DNA of 12,772 nt from Balneolia bacterium (GTDB lineage: Bacteria > Bacteroidota > Rhodothermia > Balneolales > Cyclonatronaceae), in contig PXDL01000150.1 of NCBI GenBank assembly GCA_003566395.1, positions 1 through 12,772 of the forward strand. Direction: 5' to 3'. Of the stretch, positions 1-7,142 are shown in pieces. The stretch's first letter is position 1. Each line of letters opens with the position of its first letter. Made by a program: the position numbers and the translations under genes. The notes below the pieces were generated by a model, which was not told where the DNA came from, made no database searches, and worked only from the letters and a program-made list of their open reading frames with translations.

Positions 1-620
1 CCGGCAGAAACATCCGGACTATCCTTATGGCCATTCGGCACTTCGAAATAGAGCACACCGCCCGGTTTAAGAAGTCTGTCTGCGGTGTTAAAAAAAGCAT
101 CAATATCGTTAACGTGCTCTAACGAATGACTACCATAGATCAGGTCAAAGGTACCTTCAACATCGCTAATATCGCCGTTAGTAGTCCAGTCAAGGGGTAG
201 ATTCATTCCTCCCGGTTCTACATTTACTACATCTGCACCAATGGCTTGAAACAGAATTGACAAGCCCCCGTGCCCTGCTCCAAAATTCAAAACCCTTCGA
301 AACGTTTTATCCGGAAACAGAGATTTGATCTCCATATAATGGCCCAGGTCCCTGAAGTGAAAAATCTGTTTGACTCCACCTCTTGCTTGCCAATAGGTAC
401 TCTCATAGAAGGTATCCAGTTCTTCTTTCGAGGGCATGGGTGAAAGCTTCCAAAAGCCGCATGTATCGAAAACAAGCTCTCTGTTTTGAAATACCGGGTG
501 AACCGGCTTCTGGTGCTTTGTTTCGTTACCGGCATGCTGTACGACATACCTTAGCCGCTTAAGTACAGACTTGGGTAGTAGTGAGGCAACTTTGACTGAT
601 ACTGATGTAATTGTTTTCAT
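1..620 (-). CDS. Class I SAM-dependent methyltransferase, truncated by the window edge
   Basis: Reading the minus strand from ATG at 620 gives an open frame of 206 codons that is still open at base 1, so the C-terminus is missing. The middle holds the SAM-binding motif I (VLNFGAGHGG, about residues 110-119). It is followed by an acidic motif II region (VNVEP, about 132-136), FDLIYGSHSLEHV (about 158-170) and LKPGGVLYFEVPN (about 184-196), the usual order for a Rossmann-fold methyltransferase. The N-terminal part has a CGFWKLSPMPSKEEL..FYESTYW pattern, which resembles the N-terminal region of methyltransferases often found in surface-polysaccharide clusters. The substrate cannot be read from the sequence. 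The segment looks more AT-rich than the housekeeping genes to its right, which would suit an accessory polysaccharide locus, but this is an impression rather than a measurement. A TATAAT on the minus strand (674-679) lies about 55 bases upstream of the start. Confidence 0.82.
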   Translation of the reverse strand, partial: MKTITSVSVKVASLLPKSVLKRLRYVVQHAGNETKHQKPVHPVFQNRELVFDTCGFWKLSPMPSKEELDTFYESTYWQARGGVKQIFHFRDLGHYMEIKSLFPDKTFRRVLNFGAGHGGLSILFQAIGADVVNVEPGGMNLPLDWTTNGDISDVEGTFDLIYGSHSLEHVNDIDAFFNTADRLLKPGGVLYFEVPNGHKDSPDVSA

Positions 621-935
621 GGTTGAATAAGTAGATGTAATTAAAAGTCGCCACTATTTCCATGAAAATAAACATTATACCCATGGAATCTCTCAAAATA
701 AATTAATTATGATTGCTCTTGATATGGGCCTTCCGCCATCCGAATCCTGTAGTTATGCACTTTATCCGGCTGAAAATCGTATTTTATACAATCCGTGAGA
801 AAACGCCTGAACGCGTTTCAGGGTGGAACGGGTTAGATTGAACTAAAATAGTTTTCCATCAGCAGCACACGAATTCAAATTGCAACATCTCCGGCCTGAA
901 AATTAAGGGCTACGATCTCAAACGAATACCGAATT
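621..935. other. Divergent 315-base intergenic region between the methyltransferase and fur
   Basis: No convincing open reading frame or RNA gene is seen. It must contain the promoters of both flanking genes, yet neither shows the full TTTG/TAnnTTTG pair found elsewhere in the window. On the minus strand there is a perfect TATAAT (674-679) with no good -35. On the plus strand the closest -7 candidate is TAGTTTTC (849-856, 7 of 8), with no TTTG at the right distance. Two inverted repeats are present: AAACGC/GCGTTT (801-818, 6-base arms, 6-base spacer), overlapping an imperfect CTGA-ACGCGT-TTCAG symmetry (807-821), and AACTA-AAA-TAGTT (841-853). The second overlaps the -7 candidate and could be an operator. 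Confidence 0.5.
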
Positions 936-1436
936 ATGGCAACGCCGGCTTTACAGGAAACAATTGACGAAGTAAAAGAAATTTTCAGAACCTATCTGAA
1001 GAGCAACGGGCACCGGCAAACCCCGGAACGCTTCATGGTGCTTGAGGAAATCTACAAGGCAGACGGCCATTTCGATGCCGACGATATGTTTTTCAAGATG
1101 AAAGATACCGGCTACCGTGTTTCCCGCGCCACCGTGTATAATACCCTCGATTTACTGGTAGAATGCGGATTGGTTCAGCGCCATCAGTTCCGCCAGAATC
1201 AGTCGTATTACGAGCGCGCGTATGCCTACCGACAGCACGATCATATGATTTGCGACGACTGCGGCGCCATTATTGAATTTTGTGATCCCCGCATTTTTGA
1301 AATCCAAAGCCTCATGCAGCGGCTGCACGGTTTCGACATTTCAGGTCATTCACTGCATTTCTACGGCCGCTGCAACGATCCTTCAACATGCAGCCGGAAA
1401 TCCGACCTCAAGAAAAAAGAACACAGACAGGAATAA
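936..1436 (+). CDS. fur: Fur-family metal-responsive transcriptional regulator
   Basis: The 166-residue product is a cytoplasmic, dimeric DNA-binding repressor of the Fur/PerR/Zur family. The winged-helix region contains RQTPERFMVLEEIY (27-40) and the recognition helix RVSRATVYNTLDLL (61-74). The dimerisation and metal part has QHDHMICDDCG (100-110), with His101, His103 and the structural Cys106-x2-Cys109. A second cysteine pair, Cys146 and Cys152, follows in GRCNDPSTC, spaced five residues apart rather than the common two or four. A short basic tail (SDLKKKEHRQE) ends the protein. Length is slightly above the usual 140-150 residues. The ATG at 936 is chosen because the helix-rich N-terminus starts directly after it; no Shine-Dalgarno is visible. 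Sequence alone does not separate Fur (iron) from PerR (peroxide) or Zur (zinc), so the symbol denotes the family. The gene stands alone and ends 11 bases from the convergent ftsX. Confidence 0.9.
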   Translation: MATPALQETIDEVKEIFRTYLKSNGHRQTPERFMVLEEIYKADGHFDADDMFFKMKDTGYRVSRATVYNTLDLLVECGLVQRHQFRQNQSYYERAYAYRQHDHMICDDCGAIIEFCDPRIFEIQSLMQRLHGFDISGHSLHFYGRCNDPSTCSRKSDLKKKEHRQE

Positions 1437-1447
1437 ATCCGGCTTTG

Positions 1448-2335
1448 TCAGTGGGATGCAATCGTGGTTTGGCGGATAAATTTGTGCGCCGCCCATCTGG
1501 AACCGAAAAATCCGAGCATAAGCCCCGCCAAAATCATCATACCGGTAAGGTAATACCATCGACCGAACGGCCAGCTCATAACGCCCAGCTGCGGTAAATA
1601 TCCGGGCAGCAGGTACTGGAAAATGATCCAAACGACGGCGCTCCCGACAACACCTGCTATAAGGCCCTGCAACATTCCCTCCACCATAAACGGGCGCTTG
1701 ATAAACCCGTTTGTCGCCCCAACAAGCTTCATAGCTTTGATTAAATCCCGCTTGGCATAAATGGTGAGCCGTATGGTATTGAATACCAAAACCACGGCCG
1801 TAAGCCCGATAAATCCGCCCAGCAGCACGCCCCCTATCACAAAAAGCTGAAGGCGCTCTTCCAGAATTTCAAGTCCGCGCTGGTTGAATCGAACCTCTTC
1901 CACACCACGGTAGGCTTTCATTTCGTCAACCAGCGAAATAATCTGAGAAGCCTGCGCTTCTGCGCTTGTGCGGACCCTAAAACTTGCGGGCAAAAAGGCC
2001 ACATCTCCCAAAAGATCACTTTCCGCCCCGAACTCTTCCCGGAACTGCTCCATAGCTTCCTCCTGACTGATATAACTTAGCTGCTCCACAATATCGCGCT
2101 CACCGAGCATGCGTTCCATCTCCCCTTTTCGGGCCTCGCTGATATCGGCCAGAAAAATCTCGATCTCCACATCCTGTTTCAGCGCCTGTGCCAGATCGTA
2201 CGCATTCGTACTTACCCTGACCAACACCCCCAGTAGTACGATGGCGAGCATCATTGCGGTAATGGATGAAAAAGCGGACAAGCGGGCGCGTTTGAAGCCG
2301 GCCACGCCCTCTTTTAACACGTAAGAAAAGCTCAT
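1448..2335 (-). CDS. ftsX: Cell division protein FtsX (permease-like)
   Basis: FtsX is the membrane partner of the FtsE ATPase at the division septum. It links cytoplasmic ATP hydrolysis to activation of peptidoglycan hydrolases outside. The product has the expected topology: one N-terminal membrane segment (about residues 18-42), an extracytoplasmic domain (about 43-165), then three membrane segments. The family hallmark MKLVGATNGFIKRPFMVEGMLQG lies between the second and third segments. The frame extends two codons further to a GTG at 2341, but the ATG at 2335 (MSFSYVLKEG) is the likelier start, giving 295 residues. FtsE is not in the window; separation of ftsX from ftsE is common in the Bacteroidota. 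It is the last gene of the minus-strand unit and lies 90 bases after the barrel gene, with no consensus promoter in the gap. It probably depends on the upstream cinA promoter. Confidence 0.9.
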   Translation of the reverse strand: MSFSYVLKEGVAGFKRARLSAFSSITAMMLAIVLLGVLVRVSTNAYDLAQALKQDVEIEIFLADISEARKGEMERMLGERDIVEQLSYISQEEAMEQFREEFGAESDLLGDVAFLPASFRVRTSAEAQASQIISLVDEMKAYRGVEEVRFNQRGLEILEERLQLFVIGGVLLGGFIGLTAVVLVFNTIRLTIYAKRDLIKAMKLVGATNGFIKRPFMVEGMLQGLIAGVVGSAVVWIIFQYLLPGYLPQLGVMSWPFGRWYYLTGMMILAGLMLGFFGSRWAAHKFIRQTTIASH

Positions 2336-2425
2336 GAACACAGATTATGGATGGGTGAAAAAATCCTTCTGAAATTAGGTAATGGAGGAGTCAAATTCAG
2401 CAGTAAGTTTTTAAGGGTGAAGGCC

Positions 2426-4399
2426 TCAGTTACGTAAAACCCATCGCAGCCCGATGCGGAACCTTCGCGGTGGCATAGGGTAGCGTGATGTTTCGAAATA
2501 GCCCGCCTGACCTACTCCGTCGAGTATATTTTCATAGGTCAGCAGCAGAATAAAACTCCTGATTCTGGCCGAAAGATGCAGATCAAGCCGGTAATAGGAA
2601 GGAATTGGGGCGTCAAGCGAGAGCGGGTCCCAGTAATCGGCTCCGGGATGATAGGTTGATGAATGGAAAGAATTGGGCGAAAAAGTGGCTACCGCGCCCA
2701 TTTTGGCAAAGGTGGCAAAATCGAAGAAATAGTTTTTATAAAAGAAATAGGCCCGATTTGTGTTTCTGATACCGCTTTGGTCCAGAAAAACATTCTCCGG
2801 CCGTGACGAAGTGCTGAAATACTGTTGCACAGTTGCCGAAACGCCGGTCTCAAAAAATTCGGTATCAATTTCCGCGAACACTTCCCCGCCAAGCGATTGA
2901 TAGGAATCAATATTGATGAAGGTCCCGGAGTCCGGTTCAATTACAATGGGTGAAATAAACTGCGACCCGTAAGCCTTCAAACCAAGCGAGCTGAATATGC
3001 CCGTCTGCCACGTCAGGCCGCCTTCCGCACGAATAATTTGCTCGTTGCTGATATCGGGATCTCCGATGAGTTCTTCGGATTCCCAATACATTTGCTGTAT
3101 GGATGGTATTGCCTCACCCACCGCCAGAGACTGATACAGATTCAGCCCTCCGAATGGGAAGAAGTCGATACGGTATCCGGCTTCATAGCCCAAACGCCCG
3201 TCGCTTCGATAATCTGCATACGCCCACCCGCCCAGACGTACAAATTGAGCGGGATCAAGCCCGAGGCGGACTCCTCCCCGAAACTCTGTCCAGTTCGAAA
3301 GAGTCAAAGACATGCTCCGGTCTTCATCGGCACCGGTATATTTTGCGTGAATCAGCGGTTGAAATTCCACAACTCCGGTATTCAGGTGCGTATCTGCATA
3401 AATGCCGACTCCGAGAGTACGGTGCCGGGTGGTATCCACCGATGAACTAAAAAACCGCCGGTTTCGCTGGTGATAAATATGGATGCGGCTCTGCTGAGGC
3501 GAAAGTGAATCAGGGCGATGATAAAGAGAAGCCGAGATCAACGAATTTCTGTAGGTAGAGCTTCCGTTGGGTTCCACGGCAAGTGTGCTGAGCGGCTCGA
3601 AATCAAAAAACTCCGGATTTTCTATTTGGTAACCCAGCGACTCCTGAAGCTGCATATTGTTATAAAGCAGCCGCCCCTGCGCCGTCCAGTTTTCGTTGAT
3701 GTAGTGCGTGTAATTCACCGAAGCCTGCCTTCCGTCGAGCCTGCTCCTGCGGTAGTCACCGTCGTCGTTATTTCCACGGTACGATAACTCCACATTTCCG
3801 GAGCGCCCGATATTCTGCGTCAGAATTACTTCTGCCCGGCGCACATTCCGTCGTGTATCCTCAAAGTTGATCCAGGTCAGGGGCGAATTCACATAATACC
3901 GCCGCAAACTGTATTCGGATGTATAGCGTATTCCCTGAGTGTGAACCTCATAAGAACGCATGCGGTCCAAAGGCAGCCAGTTGGAGTTAAGTGTGCCCGA
4001 AACCGGATCGTTTACCGGAATGCCTTCAAACGTAACATGCTGATGGCGCGGCTCTATTGCCCGGTAAATCATGGCGTCGTTCCGGCCGTGTGAGCCCAGT
4101 CTGTAGGAAATTGTTCCACGCTGCTGCTGCCTGCGTTCGGCCATATTGTACCACTGCTCCCATCGTAAAAGGCTGTCGTTCATAGCTTCGCTAAATCCTG
4201 TATTAAGCCTAAACTCCATAGGCGAAACGTGCGGCTGTTCGGCAGCGGCTTGTTCCGGATCCCACGGCTGCTGTCCCTGAAGCGTGTCCGCCGGAGCCAG
4301 CGTATCGGGTACTTCGGGAGCCGGAGGCGGAAGTTCCGTAGTGTCCGGCACTGCCTGAAAAAGCAGCATACTCATACAAATCAGGACGGCTGCTGTCAT
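2426..4399 (-). CDS. Outer-membrane beta-barrel protein with TonB-receptor-like plug
   Basis: The 657-residue product begins with a short hydrophobic leader (AAVLICMSMLLFQA, about 3-16), consistent with a signal peptide. A proline- and acid-rich stretch (about 20-60) follows. Residues about 90-160 look like a divergent TonB-receptor plug, with GRNDAMIYRAIEP, FEGIPVNDPVSGTLNSNW and LPLDRMRSYEVHTQG. The remainder is rich in alternating aromatic and polar strands. It ends in RRFRIGLRWVLRN, a typical C-terminal strand for TonB-type barrels. No carboxypeptidase-like N-terminal domain and no obvious TonB box are seen, so active TonB-driven transport is not established; the 'putative porin' label used in Bacteroidota would also fit. 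The start codon overlaps the cinA stop (ATGA at 4396-4399), showing translational coupling. ftsX follows. The substrate is unknown. Confidence 0.78.
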   Translation of the reverse strand: MTAAVLICMSMLLFQAVPDTTELPPPAPEVPDTLAPADTLQGQQPWDPEQAAAEQPHVSPMEFRLNTGFSEAMNDSLLRWEQWYNMAERRQQQRGTISYRLGSHGRNDAMIYRAIEPRHQHVTFEGIPVNDPVSGTLNSNWLPLDRMRSYEVHTQGIRYTSEYSLRRYYVNSPLTWINFEDTRRNVRRAEVILTQNIGRSGNVELSYRGNNDDGDYRRSRLDGRQASVNYTHYINENWTAQGRLLYNNMQLQESLGYQIENPEFFDFEPLSTLAVEPNGSSTYRNSLISASLYHRPDSLSPQQSRIHIYHQRNRRFFSSSVDTTRHRTLGVGIYADTHLNTGVVEFQPLIHAKYTGADEDRSMSLTLSNWTEFRGGVRLGLDPAQFVRLGGWAYADYRSDGRLGYEAGYRIDFFPFGGLNLYQSLAVGEAIPSIQQMYWESEELIGDPDISNEQIIRAEGGLTWQTGIFSSLGLKAYGSQFISPIVIEPDSGTFINIDSYQSLGGEVFAEIDTEFFETGVSATVQQYFSTSSRPENVFLDQSGIRNTNRAYFFYKNYFFDFATFAKMGAVATFSPNSFHSSTYHPGADYWDPLSLDAPIPSYYRLDLHLSARIRSFILLLTYENILDGVGQAGYFETSRYPMPPRRFRIGLRWVLRN

Positions 4400-5685
4400 T
4401 TTGCTGAAATCACCTCTGCATCGTAGGGCAAGCGTTTAATTCCGGAGATGGTGCGGCGCAGCAGATCGAGGGCAACAAGTGCGGTACGTTCTTTATTCTG
4501 AATCCGGTCTTTGAAAAACTGCGCCTTCACCGCAAAATGGTGGTCTCTATCATAATAACCGAACCAGACCAGCCCCACCGGCTTGGATTCACTGCCTCCG
4601 CCGGGACCGGCTATCCCGGTCGTTGCTATTCCGATATCGCCGCCCAGCTTTCGGGCAGCCCCCACGGCCATAGCCATTGCCGTTTGTGAACTGACCGCCC
4701 CATATTGTTGAATCACGCTTTCAGGCACGTCCAGTAATACCTGCTTAAGGTCGTTGTGATAGGCTACAATACCGCCACGAAACCAGTTGCTGCTGCCCGG
4801 CACGTCGGTTATGAGGCTACCCAGCAGCCCGCCCGTACAGCTCTCGGCTACAGCCAGCTTCAGTTTTTTGTCGTGAAGAAGGCGTCCGCAGCTTGCGGCA
4901 AGGGAATCGCCCGCGGTTTCGGAATAGATGTGGTCGGCGGCTTTTTTTCGAATATGTTCAATCAGCGGACGTGCTTTCTCCCGGGCAAGGGTTTCATCCG
5001 ATCCGGTGGAGGTTATACGCAAATTCACTCCCTGAATATGCGGAAGCCAGGCCAGAGAAACTCCGTCGGGCGTTTTGTCCGAGACATCCCCGATTTCTAA
5101 GTCGCTGAGCGTACTTTCACCAATGCCGGCTGTTTGAAAATAATGCCGGTAGAGAGAACCGTTTTTTCCTGCTGCTTCGGCAACCCTCGGCCAGACCTCC
5201 TGCTCCATCAGATATTTCATTTCGGCAGGTACGCCGGGAAGCGCCGCCAAAAAACAATTATCGAGGCTAAACCACATTCCCGGAGCTGTTCCCCTGGTGT
5301 TAAACATCACCTCACAACTGTCGGGCACCATTGCCTGCTCAAGATTTGAGTTTGTCAGCGGTATGCTTCTGCGGGCAAAATTTTTGGTGATGAAGTCCAG
5401 AGTGGGTTTATGTTCGGTCATGGAAGCATGGGTTGCATCGCACAGCACTTTTTTGGTGATGTCGTCGCTGGTAGGTCCAAGCCCGCCGGTCATGATAATG
5501 AGATCGGAAACGTTGCGGCAGTCGTCAAGCTGATGTTCAATTTCGGCGCGGTCGTCAGAAACCGTAACACTACGGACAACTTCGATGCTTCGCTCGGTCA
5601 GAAACGATCCGATCCAGGCTGCATTCGTATTAATGATGTCCCCGATCAACAGTTCATTTCCGATGGTAATAATGCTGGCTTTCAT
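4396..5685 (-). CDS. cinA: CinA-family protein: MoCF-like domain plus nicotinamide-nucleotide amidase
   Basis: This is a full two-domain CinA (429 residues). The N-terminal molybdopterin-binding-like (COG1058) domain shows GNELLIGDIINTNAAWI (9-25) and TGGLGPTSDDITK (66-78), and belongs to a family known to act on ADP-ribose-type pyrophosphates. The C-terminal PncC domain carries AVAESCTGG (278-286) with the expected catalytic serine, GGIVAYHND (304-312) and TTGIAGPGGG (355-364). PncC-type enzymes deamidate nicotinamide mononucleotide to nicotinate mononucleotide in pyridine-nucleotide salvage. Length is normal and no key motif is missing. Both domains act in the cytoplasm. The gene heads a minus-strand unit with the barrel gene and ftsX. 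It has its own consensus promoter (5705-5735), giving a predicted leader of only about 15 bases and no clear Shine-Dalgarno. The older link to competence should not be assumed here. Confidence 0.93.
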   Translation of the reverse strand: MKASIITIGNELLIGDIINTNAAWIGSFLTERSIEVVRSVTVSDDRAEIEHQLDDCRNVSDLIIMTGGLGPTSDDITKKVLCDATHASMTEHKPTLDFITKNFARRSIPLTNSNLEQAMVPDSCEVMFNTRGTAPGMWFSLDNCFLAALPGVPAEMKYLMEQEVWPRVAEAAGKNGSLYRHYFQTAGIGESTLSDLEIGDVSDKTPDGVSLAWLPHIQGVNLRITSTGSDETLAREKARPLIEHIRKKAADHIYSETAGDSLAASCGRLLHDKKLKLAVAESCTGGLLGSLITDVPGSSNWFRGGIVAYHNDLKQVLLDVPESVIQQYGAVSSQTAMAMAVGAARKLGGDIGIATTGIAGPGGGSESKPVGLVWFGYYDRDHHFAVKAQFFKDRIQNKERTALVALDLLRRTISGIKRLPYDAEVISAK

Positions 5686-5704
5686 CCGGCTTACTTTTTG
5701 GATG

Positions 5705-5735
5705 CAAAAATAGTCATTCGCATAATAGGAACAAA
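5705..5735 (-). promoter_or_regulatory. Bacteroidota-type promoter of cinA
   Basis: On the minus strand, TTTG (5732-5735) is followed after 19 bases by TATTTTTG (5705-5712). This matches the Bacteroidota primary-sigma consensus TTTG / TAnnTTTG in every fixed position. Transcription should start near 5700, about 15 bases before the cinA ATG at 5685. Confidence 0.75.
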
Positions 5736-5758
5736 TTCAGGCGGCACGATACGCACGG

Positions 5759-5790
5759 TTTGTACGGGATAAAGGTTTATTCTATTTTTG
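5759..5790 (+). promoter_or_regulatory. Bacteroidota-type promoter of pgsA-pgpA
   Basis: TTTG (5759-5762), 20 bases, then TATTTTTG (5783-5790) is a complete match to the Bacteroidota promoter consensus. Transcription should begin near 5794-5796, leaving a leader of about 28 bases before the pgsA ATG. It lies back to back with the cinA promoter, the two -33 boxes being 23 bases apart. Confidence 0.78.
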
Positions 5791-5822
5791 CCGAAATCAA
5801 CCGCATCAGGTAATCAGAACGC

Positions 5823-6455
5823 ATGCCATCGTTTTTTAATTTTGAAGACTACCCTTCACTGAAGCGCATCCCAAACCTTCTCACCTTAATCCGGATACTT
5901 CTGGCTCCGGTGTTTCTAATCCTCTTTCTACAGGAAGACTGGATGCTGCGCCTTGCTGCGGTGGTTGTTTTTACCGTAGCCGCCATTACCGATTATCTGG
6001 ACGGATATCTGGCCCGTGTGCTTGAAGCCAGTTCGGAGTTTGGGATTTTCATGGATCCGCTGGCAGACAAAGTACTGACCTTCCTCGGTTTTGCAGGACT
6101 GTGTATCATGGATTCGTCTCTTTTCCCCTGGTGGGTTTTCGGCCTTATTGCCGGTCGCGATCTTTTGATAACCTTCATGAGAAGCCGGGCCAAGACCCTG
6201 GGATTTACCATGAAGACCAGCTATTCCGCAAAGTTGAAAACCGCCGTTCAGCTCGTTTTTCTATATCTTGCGCTTTTAGCCTACACCCTGGTTTTGATAC
6301 CGTCTTCGGCATCCTTTGTTTCCGGGCTTCTGTTTGAGTCCGGGTTGCTAAGCTGGCTTTATTACGGTGTGATGATTTTTACTGTTTACACCGGACTCGA
6401 ATACATGTTCAAGAATAATGAAATCTTCAGAAGCCGGGCGGCCCGGCGTACTTAG
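5823..6455 (+). CDS. pgsA: CDP-diacylglycerol--glycerol-3-phosphate 3-phosphatidyltransferase
   Basis: PgsA is an inner-membrane enzyme that joins CDP-diacylglycerol and glycerol-3-phosphate to give phosphatidylglycerophosphate, the committed step to phosphatidylglycerol. The CDP-alcohol phosphotransferase signature is complete: Asp57, Asp60-Gly61, Ala64-Arg65, Gly74, Asp78 and Asp82, with the exact family spacing. The N-terminus has the family's IPNLLTLIRILLAP (16-29), preceded by a 15-residue extension. Several hydrophobic segments match the six-helix membrane fold. The 210-residue length is normal to slightly long. Other enzymes share the signature (phosphatidylserine and cardiolipin synthases), but the N-terminal motif and the following pgpA make PgsA by far the best reading. 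The 3' end overlaps pgpA by 38 bases. Confidence 0.92.
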   Translation: MPSFFNFEDYPSLKRIPNLLTLIRILLAPVFLILFLQEDWMLRLAAVVVFTVAAITDYLDGYLARVLEASSEFGIFMDPLADKVLTFLGFAGLCIMDSSLFPWWVFGLIAGRDLLITFMRSRAKTLGFTMKTSYSAKLKTAVQLVFLYLALLAYTLVLIPSSASFVSGLLFESGLLSWLYYGVMIFTVYTGLEYMFKNNEIFRSRAARRT

Positions 6456-6906
6456 CCTCGTATTGGGCTCCGGCTTCGGTTCGGGTTTTTCACCTGTTGC
6501 ACCGGGCACGGCCGGGAGTCTGGCAGCCATTCCTGTTATTTATCTGGTTTCCGTGTCTGCCGGCACTGCCGGGTTGCTGTTATTGCTGATTTTCTGGATT
6601 GCGGCCGGATTGTTAACAGCTCCTGCTTTTGAACAACATTACGGGCCGGACCCTTCCTGCTTTGTAGCTGATGAATGGGCCGGACAGATTATTCCTTTTC
6701 TGACCCTCACCTTCACCCTGGATCCTCTCCATGATCTTGTGCTGCTCGGCACCGGTTTTTTGCTTTTTCGTTTTTTTGATATCGTGAAACCACTGGGCGT
6801 TAAACGATTAGAGCGCCTTCCATCCGGGTGGGGAATAATGACCGACGACCTCCTGGCCGGGCTTTATGCACTATTTTCACTGAAAATTGTTATATTAATT
6901 GTTTAG
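6418..6906 (+). CDS. pgpA: Phosphatidylglycerophosphatase A
   Basis: PgpA removes the phosphate from phosphatidylglycerophosphate to give phosphatidylglycerol, the step directly after PgsA. The 162-residue protein shows the family motifs in order: GSGFGSGFSPVAPGTAGSLAAIP (17-39), a DEWAGQ element (85-90), FRFFDIVKPLG (117-127) and the strongly conserved GIMTDDLLAG (139-148). The common GTWGS is GTAGS here. Hydrophobic segments at about 36-67 and 93-118 suit an inner-membrane protein. The start lies inside pgsA in another frame (38-base overlap), so the two are almost certainly co-transcribed and possibly translationally coupled. The first ten residues are not conserved-looking, so a slightly later start cannot be excluded, although no other ATG precedes the first motif. 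Confidence 0.92.
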   Translation: MKSSEAGRPGVLSLVLGSGFGSGFSPVAPGTAGSLAAIPVIYLVSVSAGTAGLLLLLIFWIAAGLLTAPAFEQHYGPDPSCFVADEWAGQIIPFLTLTFTLDPLHDLVLLGTGFLLFRFFDIVKPLGVKRLERLPSGWGIMTDDLLAGLYALFSLKIVILIV

Positions 6907-7142
6907 CTAATTTTCAGCTTAAAACGTTTTTATCTCCACGGTGAGACTCCTGCCGGCAGCATTATAGTTCAATTCATTGGTAAACAGACAGAATTAACCA
7001 TCGATATGCAGAAGCTGCCTCCCCCTGAATTTTCACGAGTATCACGCTGATCCGACCATATATTTTACAATAGTGAAGTTGCACACTCAAGCCGTTTTTC
7101 GGCTCATGCATCATACCATTTTTTCTTTTTTAATTACGATAC
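6907..7142 (+). other. 236-base leader region upstream of pyrE
   Basis: No protein-coding gene is seen. The region holds a 10-base palindrome CTGCCGGCAG (6950-6959). Its right part, GGCAGC, can also pair with GCTGCC at 7015-7020. A -7-like TATATTTT (7059-7066, 7 of 8) has no TTTG at the right distance. A hairpin AGCCG-TTTTT-CGGCT (7090-7104) is followed 14 bases later by a run of 13 pyrimidines (T except one C, 7119-7131). The set could be a promoter plus a regulatory leader for pyrE, but the T-run is too far from the stem for a standard intrinsic terminator. Confidence 0.4.

Noticed and set aside
287..547. 86-codon minus-strand open frame inside the methyltransferase region
   Set aside because: It lies in another frame of the partial methyltransferase (1-620), whose translation shows clear SAM-binding motifs; this frame shows none.
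3038..3450. Two overlapping plus-strand open frames of 115-135 codons opposite the barrel gene
   Set aside because: They are antisense to a well-supported 657-residue outer-membrane protein and show no domain features.
7006..7050. 14-codon possible leader peptide before pyrE (MQKLPPPEFSRVSR)
   Set aside because: No codon bias tied to pyrimidine supply, no start signal, and short frames of this size are common by chance.
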